Positions 50,952 to 60,400 of a stretch of DNA of 64,000 bases are shown here, piece after piece. Within the stretch, counting starts at the first letter, position 1, and every line of letters starts with the position of its first letter. Origin of the DNA: Streptomyces sp. SID13726 (lineage in GTDB: Bacteria > Actinomycetota > Actinomycetes > Streptomycetales > Streptomycetaceae). The DNA is taken from contig NZ_JAAGLY010000002.1 of the NCBI RefSeq assembly GCF_010548375.1, positions 558,001 through 622,000 of the forward strand. The letters are read 5' to 3'. Under the pieces are notes generated by a model, which saw only the letters and a list, made by a program, of their open reading frames with translations, made no database searches and was not told where the DNA came from. Both the position numbers and the translations under genes were made by a program.

Positions 50952-52448
50952 TCAGGTGGGCGGAACTGTCCACGGTGCACAGTCGGCGATGCGGAAGGCG
51001 TGGACCAATTCGTGGGTGCCAGGGCCCGGGGCCAGCAGGCTGCGTTTCAGGAGCTGTTCGGCACTGCGCAGATGGGCGCGAACGGTGGTCCGGCTGATAC
51101 CGAGATCCCGAGCCGTTCGCTGGGCATCGGTACCGGCTTCGATCCAGGCTCGCAGGGTCCGGTACACGGCACGGTTCGTCCCTGGTTGAAGGGGCTCAAG
51201 AAAAGCGCGAGCCCAGGTGACTGCCGCTTCGGTCGACAAGATGCTGTCCAGTGAGGGCGATGGCAGCGGCTCGGCTGCGGTCTTGCCTCGGGGTGGCGGG
51301 AGGTCGTTGATCGCAAGGGCCAGGGCGAGTTCGGCACGGCTGCGAGAGTCCTGCAGGTCGACTCCGAGGGCGTCCTCGACCCGCCTCAGATGTGCGGCGA
51401 CGGTATTGCGGCTGATGTCCAGCAGCCGTGCCACACCGGAGCGGGGGAAGTTCAGGGAAAGGCTGGTGATGTCCAGGGTGAGCCGTGGGGCCGCTCCGAT
51501 CGGCGCAAGGAAAGCCCTGGCCCAGGCGAGAGCCGTTTCACCGGGGAGAAGCCCGGCCAGCGGTGGCCTGCCGCGGTAGTCGGCGACCCGCTCGGGCTTG
51601 TGGCAGGCGACGGCCAGAGCGTGCCGAGCCTGGTCGTAGGCCCGTGCGGTACCTGCCAGCGATTCGGGAGCGCTGATGCCCAGCGTGTAGTCCGGGTTGT
51701 TCCTCACCAGCGCCCGTAATCGCTCGGCCAGGCTGCCTTCCAGGGCGTCGGCATCGCGGTCCGTGGGCACGAGGCAGATGAGGTGGTCGTCGTAGACGGG
51801 GCAGCGCACCATCAGTCCGCGCCCGTGATATCCGGAGGCATCCAGGTGCGCGTCGATGAGCCTTCCACGGTGCGAAGGCGGGCAGCACAGAAGGTGGACG
51901 CGGAGCCGGTCCGCATCCAGCAACGGCGGGACGGCACCCGCCGTCATCCGGCGGGCCAGCGTCGGCTCTCCGGTCATCAGTGCCATGAAGACCGCGAGAC
52001 GCAGCCGGCCCGCCGCCTGCCGGTAGCGGAGTGTGAGTTCGTCGGCCTGTCGTGCTCGCCGCAAGACTTCGACCATGGTGCCCACATGGGACGCCAGCGC
52101 CAGCGACTCGCGTGACAGCGGTGACGAGCTCCCCACGACCAGTACCGGACGCGGCACTTGCCGTCCCAATGCCTCGCACCGCACATGGAGCATGCCCACC
52201 TGCGAGGCCGCAGCGGCCAGTTGTCCGTTCGACAGCCGAGTGAGCACCGGTTGGACCCCGGCAAGCATATGCGGCGTGGGGTGGGTAGTGGACACCTCCA
52301 CCTTGCCGGTGGGGTCGACCAGTGCGATCTCGGCTCCGAGTTGTCGCCCCAACCAGTCGATCAGCGCCTGCGCATCGGCCGAGGCGTCCTGGCCACCCCG
52401 AAGCCTCAGCTGACGCAGCAACTCATCGAGTACCTGATGTGTCGACAC
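50952..52448 (-). CDS. PucR/CdaR-like regulator with two C-terminal HTH modules
   Basis: A 498-residue regulator. The N-terminal part (to about residue 130) looks like a GAF-type sensor (GAEIALVDPTGKVEVSTTHP). A central domain runs to about residue 285, with DHLICLVPTDRDADALEGSL and YTLGISAPESLAGTARAYDQ, as in PucR-type proteins. Two helix-turn-helix modules follow: GVARLLDISRNTVAAHLRRV near residue 355, and ARDLGISRTTVRAHLRSAEQ near residue 465. Usual PucR proteins carry one. GTG 52448 has GGAGGTGAGCC upstream. Targets are unknown; the GH43 gene and the small secreted protein genes are the neighbours. Confidence 0.85.
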   Translation of the reverse strand: MSTHQVLDELLRQLRLRGGQDASADAQALIDWLGRQLGAEIALVDPTGKVEVSTTHPTPHMLAGVQPVLTRLSNGQLAAAASQVGMLHVRCEALGRQVPRPVLVVGSSSPLSRESLALASHVGTMVEVLRRARQADELTLRYRQAAGRLRLAVFMALMTGEPTLARRMTAGAVPPLLDADRLRVHLLCCPPSHRGRLIDAHLDASGYHGRGLMVRCPVYDDHLICLVPTDRDADALEGSLAERLRALVRNNPDYTLGISAPESLAGTARAYDQARHALAVACHKPERVADYRGRPPLAGLLPGETALAWARAFLAPIGAAPRLTLDITSLSLNFPRSGVARLLDISRNTVAAHLRRVEDALGVDLQDSRSRAELALALAINDLPPPRGKTAAEPLPSPSLDSILSTEAAVTWARAFLEPLQPGTNRAVYRTLRAWIEAGTDAQRTARDLGISRTTVRAHLRSAEQLLKRSLLAPGPGTHELVHAFRIADCAPWTVPPT

Positions 52449-52519
52449 GGCTCACCTCCGCCTGTCTCCGGACTGCCTCCTGACGTCTTGGTACAAGATG
52501 CGTTCGCTTGAGCGAGATT

Positions 52520-52545
52520 GCGAACCGGCACGGCGAACCGGCACG
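52520..52545. repeat. 13-bp direct tandem repeat in the PucR-like gene's upstream region
   Basis: GCGAACCGGCACG occurs twice back to back, 72 bases upstream of the start at 52448. An inverted TTCGCT-TG-AGCGAG element lies just beside it (52504-52515). It is a possible regulator-binding region. The rest of 52449-52692 holds nothing I can identify. Confidence 0.45.
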
Positions 52546-52692
52546 TGGTTCAGGTTGTTGGGCCATCCCTGGGAGCCAACCGGCAAAGCCAGTTCGCGCC
52601 GACAGACGCGGCCACGCCTCCGCAAGCAGTCTCCGGTGAACATCCCGGCGCCTCCCGCGTCGACGCCCAAGACAGCTACCCAGGAAGCCCGT

Positions 52693-54204
52693 TCAGTCCT
52701 CCAGCGCCTCGTAGTCGAACCAGTCGAAGTGGACCGTCCCGACCGAGGCGTACATGCCGAGCACTCTGCCGGTGAAGCCGCCGGCGACCTCGGTGGAGAG
52801 GTAGCGGCCGTCGAGGGTGGTGAGTTCGACGAAGGTGCCCTGCTCGTCCTCCAGGCCGAGGGTGACGGTGTCGGGGCCCTGGCGTGCGTCGGTGACCTCG
52901 CGGGTGGTGGATGCCTCGATGCGGAGGACCACCGGGCCGGAGGGGGTGGAGCGGGAGGCCACGGTCGAGCGGAACGGGCCGACTCTGGCGATGACCTGCA
53001 CCTGGCCGGGCGCCGCCTCGATCTCGTAGTGGTGCTGCTCGTCGAGACGGACCGCGAGGCCTCCGCGCCCCTCCGCCGGGTCGGCCAGGACCCGGGCCCG
53101 GCACGACAGGTGCTGCTGGCGGCGGCCGAGGAAGGTGACCTCGGGGTCGTCCATGGAGAGGCCGCGCGCCCGCAGGCTCAGCCAGCCGGGGCGTTCCTTC
53201 GTGGTGCAGTGCTGGGCCGGGCGGGAACGGGGCGAGATCCAGGCGTGGCCGAGTTCGCTGAGGTCGAAGTCGTCCCGGACCGGGGGGACTTGAGGTGCGT
53301 GCAGCGGCCAGGGCGGGGCGGCCATGTCCAGTGCCACCTCGCCGACGACGGGCCAGTCGTCGACCCAGGTCACCGGGGCCAGGAAGGTCTCCCGGCCGAG
53401 CACGTGCCAGCCGGGGGTGCCGCCCTGTGGCCGTACCCCGAGGAACACCATCCACCAGGAACCGTCCGGCCCCTGCACCAGGTCCCCGTGGCCGGTGTTC
53501 TGGACGGGGTGATCGGTGCCGCGGTGCGTCAGGATCGGGTTGGCCGGGCAGGGCTCGAACGGTCCCTCGGGCGTACGGCTGCGGGCGATCGAGACTCCGT
53601 GGCAGCGCTCGGTGCCGCCCTCGGCGATGAGCAGGTACCAGTAGTCGCCGATGCGGTAGAGGTGCGGTGCCTCGGGGGCCTTCGCGCCGGGCGCGCCCGA
53701 CCACAGGCGGCGCGACTCGCCCAGCGTCTCCCCGGTGTACGGGTCGAGGCGGATCTGGCTGACTCCGGCGACGGTGCACCAGCAGGTGCCGTCGTCGTCC
53801 CAGGCGAGGTCCGGGTCGATGCCGTGGACGCCGGGCAGTGGGACCGGATCGGACCAGGGGCCGGCCGGGTCGGTGGCCGTGAACAGCAGATTGCCGTCAC
53901 CGCTGACGTTGGTGACGATCAGCCAGAAGCGGCCGTCGTGATGGCGCAGGGTGGGTGCGTAGAGCCCGCCGGACGCCCTGGTGTCCGGCGGCAGGCGCAA
54001 CTGACTCGGCCGGTCGAGGGCATTGCCGATCTGCGTCCAGTGCACCAGGTCCCGGCTGTGGAAGACCGGGACGCCGGGGAAGTACTCGAAGCTGGAGCAG
54101 GCGAGGTAGTAGTCCTCCCCCACCCGGCAGATGCTCGGGTCGGGGTGGAACCCCGGGATCACGGGGTTGCTGACGGTGTTGTCCCTCTCGGGCGCGCTCG
54201 GCAA
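52693..54204 (-). CDS. GH43 glycoside hydrolase, beta-xylosidase/arabinofuranosidase-like
   Basis: A 503-residue intracellular family 43 enzyme. The five-bladed propeller carries the three catalytic acids: base D22 in NPVIPGFHPDPSICRVGEDY, pKa-modulating D130 in GVHGIDPDLAWDDDG and acid E178 in GAKAPEAPHLYRIG. The C-terminal 190 residues are a beta-sandwich of the kind that completes the active site in beta-xylosidases (RDDFDLSELGHAWISPRSRP). TTG at 54204 has AAAGGGA upstream, which decides the start. It is downstream of the LacI gene at 54293 on the same strand. GAAACTTTC near its promoter matches a site in front of LacI and GH5. Confidence 0.93.
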   Translation of the reverse strand: MPSAPERDNTVSNPVIPGFHPDPSICRVGEDYYLACSSFEYFPGVPVFHSRDLVHWTQIGNALDRPSQLRLPPDTRASGGLYAPTLRHHDGRFWLIVTNVSGDGNLLFTATDPAGPWSDPVPLPGVHGIDPDLAWDDDGTCWCTVAGVSQIRLDPYTGETLGESRRLWSGAPGAKAPEAPHLYRIGDYWYLLIAEGGTERCHGVSIARSRTPEGPFEPCPANPILTHRGTDHPVQNTGHGDLVQGPDGSWWMVFLGVRPQGGTPGWHVLGRETFLAPVTWVDDWPVVGEVALDMAAPPWPLHAPQVPPVRDDFDLSELGHAWISPRSRPAQHCTTKERPGWLSLRARGLSMDDPEVTFLGRRQQHLSCRARVLADPAEGRGGLAVRLDEQHHYEIEAAPGQVQVIARVGPFRSTVASRSTPSGPVVLRIEASTTREVTDARQGPDTVTLGLEDEQGTFVELTTLDGRYLSTEVAGGFTGRVLGMYASVGTVHFDWFDYEALED

Positions 54205-54221
54205 TTCGAGTCCCTTTCAGA

Positions 54222-54230
54222 GAAACTTTC
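54222..54230. promoter_or_regulatory. LacI-type operator GAAACTTTC before GH43
   Basis: GAAACTTTC lies 18 bases upstream of the GH43 start. A second half-site, AGTTTCCCG, lies near 54248. The same sequence in the other orientation occurs at 55459-55468. It probably binds the LacI protein encoded at 54293. Confidence 0.6.
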
Positions 54231-54292
54231 GTACCTGCATCGCAGATAGTTTCCCGTCGAGGCTAACTACCGGCCACACCGAGGTCAACGGC

Positions 54293-55330
54293 TCACCCCT
54301 TGGGCGGAGCCGTACTCGCCCGGACCGTCAGGGTGGTCGCGATCTCCAGGCCCACCTGGGGCGCCGCCTCGCCACGGCCAAGCGTGAGCGCCAGCTCGGT
54401 CGCGGCCGCGGCCATCTCCGTCAGCGGCTGGTGAACCGTGGTCAGGGGCGGGTCCACCCAGGCCACGACCGGCAGGTCGTCGAACCCGACGACGCTCAGG
54501 TCCTCCGGAATGCGCAGGTCGAGCTCACGCGCGGCTTGGTAGACGCCGAGCGCCTGGAGGTCGTTGGCGGCGAAGATCGCCGTCGGACGGTCGGGCAGGG
54601 CCAGCAGGGTGCGCGCAGCGGCGCAGCCGTCCTCGCGGGTGAGGCCGGCGTGTACGACGATCTCCGGATCGGCGGGGAGTCCGGCGGCCCGGAGAGCGGA
54701 GCGGTAGCCGTCCAGCCGTGCCGAGCAGCAGAGTTGACCCTCGGGACCGCTGATCATCGCGATGCGCCGGTGGCCCAGCTCGGCGAGATGACGGGTCGCG
54801 GTGCGGCCGCCGGACCAGTTCGTGGCGCCCACGTACGGGACGTCGTCCGGCAGTTCCATGATCGGGTCGAAGACCACGAACGGGATGCCCTTCGCGGTGA
54901 GTTGCTCCCGCTCGGCCTCGGACAGCTGCGCCACGGACAGCACGCAGTTGGGGCGCCGGGAGACGGTGTCCTCCCAGGTCGGGGCGGCGTCGTGCAGACC
55001 GAACTCGGAGACCATGAGGCCCACGCGGTGGCGGCGGGCCACCCGCTCCACACCCCGGATGATCTCGACCGCCCACATGTCCTTGAGCTCGCGGAACACC
55101 AGCTCCACGACGTTGCTGCGGCCCGCGCCGGCCGGTTTGCGGTAGCCGTAGCGGTTGATCAGCTCCTCGACGCGGGCGCGGGTGTCGGCCGACACCCCGG
55201 ACTTTCCGTTGAGCACCTTGGAAACTGTCGGGACCGACACCCCCGCCGATTCGGCGATGTACGCGATGGTGACCGACCTGGGTGCTTCACGGCCCTCGTC
55301 CACCGGCCCGTCTGCTGCGTTCTCCGCCAA
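54293..55330 (-). CDS. LacI-family regulator of the GH43/GH5 genes
   Basis: A 345-residue repressor. The helix-turn-helix is at VTIAYIAESAGVSVPTVSKV with the hinge LNGKSGVSADTRARVEELI. The sugar-binding core contains YVGATNWSGGRTATRHLAEL, RPTAIFAANDLQALGVYQAA and LSVVGFDDLPVVAWVDPPLT. The look is that of xylose/cello-oligosaccharide regulators of actinobacteria. TTG at 55330 with GGAAGG upstream gives the chosen start. It lies between the GH43 gene (same strand) and the divergent GH5 gene, with matching GAAACTTTC-type sites at both ends. Confidence 0.92.
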   Translation of the reverse strand: MAENAADGPVDEGREAPRSVTIAYIAESAGVSVPTVSKVLNGKSGVSADTRARVEELINRYGYRKPAGAGRSNVVELVFRELKDMWAVEIIRGVERVARRHRVGLMVSEFGLHDAAPTWEDTVSRRPNCVLSVAQLSEAEREQLTAKGIPFVVFDPIMELPDDVPYVGATNWSGGRTATRHLAELGHRRIAMISGPEGQLCCSARLDGYRSALRAAGLPADPEIVVHAGLTREDGCAAARTLLALPDRPTAIFAANDLQALGVYQAARELDLRIPEDLSVVGFDDLPVVAWVDPPLTTVHQPLTEMAAAATELALTLGRGEAAPQVGLEIATTLTVRASTAPPKG

Positions 55331-55458
55331 GGTGGCCTTCCCGATCGTCGAACCGCCCGAACCGCGCCGTACCCGCGCGCCGGTTCATTCTCGCATCTCC
55401 ACCCCGCGAACCTGTGGCCTCTGACACCGCTTCATGTTAATTTCTCCGCCGCACACAG

Positions 55459-55468
55459 CGAAAGTTTC
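55459..55468. promoter_or_regulatory. LacI-type operator CGAAAGTTTC between LacI and GH5
   Basis: CGAAAGTTTC, within GCGAAAGTTTCCTCGC, lies about 130 bases upstream of the LacI start and 160 bases upstream of the GH5 start. It is the reverse complement of the GAAACTTTCG site before GH43, so one regulator could coordinate all three genes. Confidence 0.6.
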
Positions 55469-55628
55469 CTCGCTCGACGTACGCAACAAACGCAACGAAC
55501 GCGATCAGAACGGCGAGCTCGCTGTACCCAGTGAACCCACTGAACCCGCCGCACTCACTGAACCCGCTTCACCCCGCTGACACCTCAGACGGCCTCCGAC
55601 ACCAGGCCGCCCCCACCGGAAGGTGCAC

Positions 55629-57401
55629 GTGACGATGACGCGACTCGCAGGACTCCTCCCCCGACCACGAGCCAGGGCAAAGGCCAAGGCCAAGGTCAAG
55701 GCCAGGCTCCAGGCCCGCGCCCGGACCCTGGCGGCACTCCTCCTGGCGATCCTGCTGCTCCCCCTGATGCCCGCCTCCGCGCAGGCCGCCGATCCCCCAC
55801 CGCCCAGCGCTCCGGCCGCCCGGAGCATGGTGGCCGCGATGCAGCCCGGCTGGAACCTCGGCAACACCTACGACGCCATCCCCGACGAGACCTCCTGGGG
55901 CAACCCGCCCGTGACCCGGGAACTCCTCAGGAAGGCCAAGTCGCAGGGGTTCAAGAGCATCCGCCTGCCCGTCACCTGGGGCACCCACCAGGGCGCAGCG
56001 CCCGGATACGCCATCGACCCGGTCTGGATGGCCAAGGTCAGGCAGGTCGTCGACTGGGCCATGGACGAGAACCTGTACGTGCTGCTCAACATGCACCACG
56101 ACTCGTGGATGTGGGTCAACAACCTCCCCACCGACCACGACACCGTCCTCGCCCGCTACCGGGCCACCTGGACGCAGATAGCGCGGGAGTTCCGTGACGA
56201 GCCGTCCAGGCTGGTCTTCGAGAGCATCAACGAGCCCACGTTCAGCGGCACTTCGGGCGACGACCAGAACTACCGGCTGCTGGCCGAGCTGGACCGCGAG
56301 TTCCACGGGATCGTCCGGGCCTCGGGCGGCGGCAACTCCGAGCGGCTGCTGGTCCTGCCCACCCTGTACACCAACTCCGACCAGGGCCGCCTCGACGCGC
56401 TTGCCGCCGAACTCACCGCCCTGCGCGATCCCATGGTCGCCACGACCATCCACTTCTACGGCTGGTGGCCGTTCAGCGTGAACATCGCGGGCTCCACCCG
56501 CTTCGACGCCACGGTGCAGCAGGATCTCACCGACCAGTTCGACCGGGCGTACGACACCTTCGTCGCGCACGGCGTGCCGGTCATCGTCGGCGAGTACGCC
56601 CTGCTCGCCTACGACCACAACCGTCCCGGCATCATCGAACGGGGCGAGCAGCGCAAGTACTTCGAGTTCCTGGGCAACTACGCCCGTGAGCGACACCTCA
56701 CCACCATGCTGTGGGACGCCGGCCAGTTCCTGAACCGCAACACCCTCCAGTGGCGCGACCCCGAGCTGTTCGGGCAGATCAGGTCGAGCTGGACCACCCG
56801 CTCGGGCACCGCCTCCAGCGACCAGGTGTTCCTGCCCAGGTCGAGCCCGATCACGAGCCGGACGCTCACCCTGAACACCAACACGACCGACTTCCAGGGC
56901 CTCCGGCAGGGCAACCGCAACCTGGTGAAGGGGCGGGACTGGACGGTCTCCGGCGACCAGCTCACCCTCACGGCCACGGCGCTCACCGAGCTGGCGGGCG
57001 ACCGGGCGTACGGGCTCAACTCGACGATCGAGGCCAGGTTCTCGCGCGGTGTGCCGTGGCGGATCGACATCGTCACCTACGACGCCCCGCTCCTGTCCGA
57101 CGCCTCCGGCGACAGCACGGGGCTGACCATCCCCACACGGTTCCGTGGCGACCAACTGGCCACCATGGAGGCCAAGTACGACGACGGCGGCAACGCGGGA
57201 CCCGCCGACTGGACCTCCTACCAGCAGTGGGACAGCGCCTTCACCGCCTACACCGGCGACTCGATCAAGCTCACCCCGGACTTCGTCAACTCGCTCAGGT
57301 CCGATGCCCGGGTGACACTGACCTTCCACTTCTGGAGCGGCGGCTCGGCGACGTACCACGTCACCAAGTCGGGCGGCACGGTGACCGGCACCACCTCGTG
57401 A
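55629..57401 (+). CDS. Secreted GH5 endoglucanase/xyloglucanase-like with X2 and CBM modules
   Basis: A 590-residue exported enzyme. The signal peptide has a very long basic n-region of alternating Lys/Arg and Ala (residues 14-32), then TLAALLLAILLLPLMPASAQ. The GH5 TIM-barrel (about 65-395) carries acid/base E202 in FESINEPTFSG and nucleophile E322 in VIVGEYALLAYD. About 400-490 is an Ig-like CBM_X2 module (GLRQGNRNLVKGRDWTVSGD). About 490-590 looks like a CBM46-type module (TLTFHFWSGGSATYHVT). This three-part layout is known from GH5_4 xyloglucan/glucan hydrolases. GGAAGG places the start at GTG 55629. Control by the adjacent LacI is likely. Confidence 0.9.
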   Translation: MTMTRLAGLLPRPRARAKAKAKVKARLQARARTLAALLLAILLLPLMPASAQAADPPPPSAPAARSMVAAMQPGWNLGNTYDAIPDETSWGNPPVTRELLRKAKSQGFKSIRLPVTWGTHQGAAPGYAIDPVWMAKVRQVVDWAMDENLYVLLNMHHDSWMWVNNLPTDHDTVLARYRATWTQIAREFRDEPSRLVFESINEPTFSGTSGDDQNYRLLAELDREFHGIVRASGGGNSERLLVLPTLYTNSDQGRLDALAAELTALRDPMVATTIHFYGWWPFSVNIAGSTRFDATVQQDLTDQFDRAYDTFVAHGVPVIVGEYALLAYDHNRPGIIERGEQRKYFEFLGNYARERHLTTMLWDAGQFLNRNTLQWRDPELFGQIRSSWTTRSGTASSDQVFLPRSSPITSRTLTLNTNTTDFQGLRQGNRNLVKGRDWTVSGDQLTLTATALTELAGDRAYGLNSTIEARFSRGVPWRIDIVTYDAPLLSDASGDSTGLTIPTRFRGDQLATMEAKYDDGGNAGPADWTSYQQWDSAFTAYTGDSIKLTPDFVNSLRSDARVTLTFHFWSGGSATYHVTKSGGTVTGTTS

Positions 57402-57407
57402 CAGGTT

Positions 57408-57450
57408 GCCGGGCTGGGGCGCGTCGATCACCGACACGCCCCGGCCCGGC
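57408..57450. terminator. Bidirectional terminator hairpin
   Basis: GCCGGGCTGGGGCGCGTCG pairs with CGACACGCCCCGGCCCGGC with two mismatches around a five-base loop. It sits between the convergent GH5 and GH78 genes. Confidence 0.8.
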
Positions 57451-57459
57451 CGACCGACG

Positions 57460-60400
57460 TCAGCCTCCTTGTCGTACGTCCCGGGCGGCGAAGACATAGG
57501 AACCGGACCGGACGCTGTAGACCGCGCGGTCCCCTTCGACGCGCTCGAACCTCGCCCCCGAAGGCACGGTCTGCGGCTTGCCTCCCCCGGTCGGGACGCG
57601 GATCTCCGCCGTGGTGTTCGGGGGCACTTCGACGCGGAGCCGGAAGACACCGCGCTCCCGCGTCCACTCCGTGGTGACCTCGCCGTACGGCGTGCGGTAG
57701 CTGCCCGCCACGTGGGTGAGGTCACCCACCGGCCTGGGGTCGATGACGAGTTCGCGGTAGGCCACGCCGCCACGGGGCTGTCGGATGCCGGCGAGACCGC
57801 TGTGGAACCACTCCTCGATCTGGAGCAGGATCATGTGGTTCTTGGAGGCGCCGAGGTCCCAGTTCTCCGGGATGGTCGTCAGACCGCCGGGGTTGGCGGT
57901 GGTGGGGGCCATGAAGTAGCCGTAGCCAGGGCGGGTGTCCTCCTGGAGGACGGCCCAGAGGACGTCGTCGTGGCCGCCCTCGTGCAGGGCCCTGACGATG
58001 GGGGCCAGGCCGATGGTGCCGCCGCTGAAGTGCGGTCCCCCGCCGAAGGGTTGATGGGCATGGACCAGTTCCACCAGGGCGTCGAGGACCTTTCCGTGCT
58101 CCCCGTCGGGGACGAGTCCCTCGTCGAGGGCGAGGGCCTGCGCGGCCTGGGTGGCTCCTGCGGTTCCCCGGTCGCCGTCGGCGGTGTAGCGGCCGAGTGA
58201 GCGGTTGTAGAAGGCGTCGTTGAAGGCGTCCTTGATGTGGGTGGCGAGGCTGCGGTACTCGGCGGCGTCGGCCGTGCGTCCGAGCAGTGCGGCCATGCGC
58301 GCCATGCGGTCGGCGACCTGGTGGTAGCCCCAGGTACCGGTGATGCGGCCGGAGGTCTGCTCGCTGGAGATCCAGTCGGCCAGAGCCGCGTCCACGAGGT
58401 GGGCGTCCGCGCCGGTGCCCGCCTTCTTCGTCCTGATGTAGGTGAGGAAGGCCTGCATCTGCGGGTAGTGGCGGGCCATCGTCTGAGTGTCGCCGTACGT
58501 CTCGTACAGGAACCAGGGGGTGAGGACGATGCCGTCGCCCCAGTTGATCTCGTCGCCGAAGCGGCCGGTGTAACCCCAGTCGTACACCGGCGCCTTGAGG
58601 GCGACGTTGCCGATGTTGTCGCCCGACTTCGACTGGCCTTCCGCCAAGTGCCGTTCCATGGTGCGCAGATAGGCGCCGTAGCCGAAGGTGCGGTGCAGGG
58701 AGGCGAAGGGCTGGAGGTAGTCGGCCGGGTAGGCGAGCTTCTCGCGGCCGGGGCAGTCCGTGAAGGTCGACATGACGTTGCTCATGATCGAGTAACGGGA
58801 CATGCGGTGAATGCGGTTGATCCGGTCGTTCGAGGTCCGCAGTGACCCGGCGACCGGGACGTCCGCGTGGATCTGGAGCCCTGTGACGGTGTCCCGGGTC
58901 GGGGTGAAGCCCTCGGGGAGGCCGGTGATCTGGACCCACTGCATGCCGAAGTAGTGGAACTGCGGCTGCCAGGTCTCGCCGCGGGCGCCGCCGTGGGTGG
59001 TGTAGGCGGCGAAGATGTCGGTGCCGCGGGCCGCGCCGCCGCCCATGATGGACGCCTGGTCGACGGTGCCGTCGGCGTTCAGCGACTCGGCGGGCCGTAT
59101 CTTGACGGTCGTTCCGGCGGGCAGCCGGTCGAGGTCGAGCCGGGGCCAGCCAGCGAAGTTCTGGCCGAAGTCGAAGACCCAGACGCCCGGTCGGGGCTGC
59201 TTGACGCTGACGGGCCGCAGCCTGTCGACGACCTTGAGCGGCTCGGCGTTGCGCCACACCAGCTGTGTGGTCAGGTTGGGCGGCGGTGCGATGCCGGCCC
59301 TGGTCCAGCCGACCGGGGTGCCGTCGCGCCGCTCGGCCGACGCGCTCAGGTCGGCTCGCGGGGCGGTCCAGGCGGGCTGCTCGCGTCGGGCGTCGTAGTC
59401 GGAGCCGGAGTACCAGTTGGCGGTGGTCGTCGGTCCGAGGGCGGTCCTCCACGAGCGGTCGGTGACGAGGGTGCGGGTCGTGCCGTCGGCCGTGGTGAGT
59501 TCCAGGCGGGCGATGAGGCGCGGGGTGACCGCGGCGCCCGCGCTGGGGTCGGTGCCGGCGAGCGAGTTGCCCGAGGCCGTGACGGCCGCCCCGGTGGCGT
59601 GGTCGGCGGAGAGGGCGGGCTGGAAGGAGATGCCGGTGCCGTCGCTGCCCGCGGTGCCGACCGCGGTGATCGTCCGTGACTCCAGCCGGTCCCCGCCGTC
59701 ACCGGTGTCGATGTTGACGGTGCCGCCGACATGGAAGTTGGCCGTGCTGCTCACCTTGGCGGTGGAGGCGCCCCGTGCCGCGGGGTCGGTCAGGGTGCCG
59801 GTGCCCTTGAACTGGCTCTGCCACCAGCTGTACGGGGCGCTGCGTCCGGTGGCGGTGTTGGTCACGGACCGGGTCACCAGGGCCGTGCCGTGGCCGAGTT
59901 CGACGCCGAGGGTGTTGTCGCCGGTCCGCACGAGGTGCGTGACGTCGTAGGCGCGGTACTCCACGGACAGCTGGTAGTTGGAGTTGCCGGGCGCGAGCAC
60001 CTCGTCGGTGACGGGCTCGCCGTTGAGCCGGGCCACCTGGAGCCCGACGCCGGACAGGTACAGTCTGGCCCGGGTGACGCGCCCGTCCACCTTGAAGGCC
60101 TTGGCGAAGAGGGGCAGGGGCTGGTCGACGGCTCGGCCGGGGTGCTCGATCCAGCGGGCCCGGCCCCAGTCGGCGGGCCGCAGCAGGCCCATCTCCCAGG
60201 ACGCGGTACGGCTCCACGGTGTCGCGCCGCCCTTCGGGCCCCAGACCCGTACCTGCCACACGACCTGCTCCCGTGACCGGAGCACCGGTCCGCGCCAGGC
60301 GATGTCGGTCTGGGCGGCGGAGTGGACCGGCCCGCTGTCCCAGAGCAGCCGGCCCGCGTCGAGGTCCCGTTCGGAGCGGGCCGCGCGGACCTGGTAGGCG

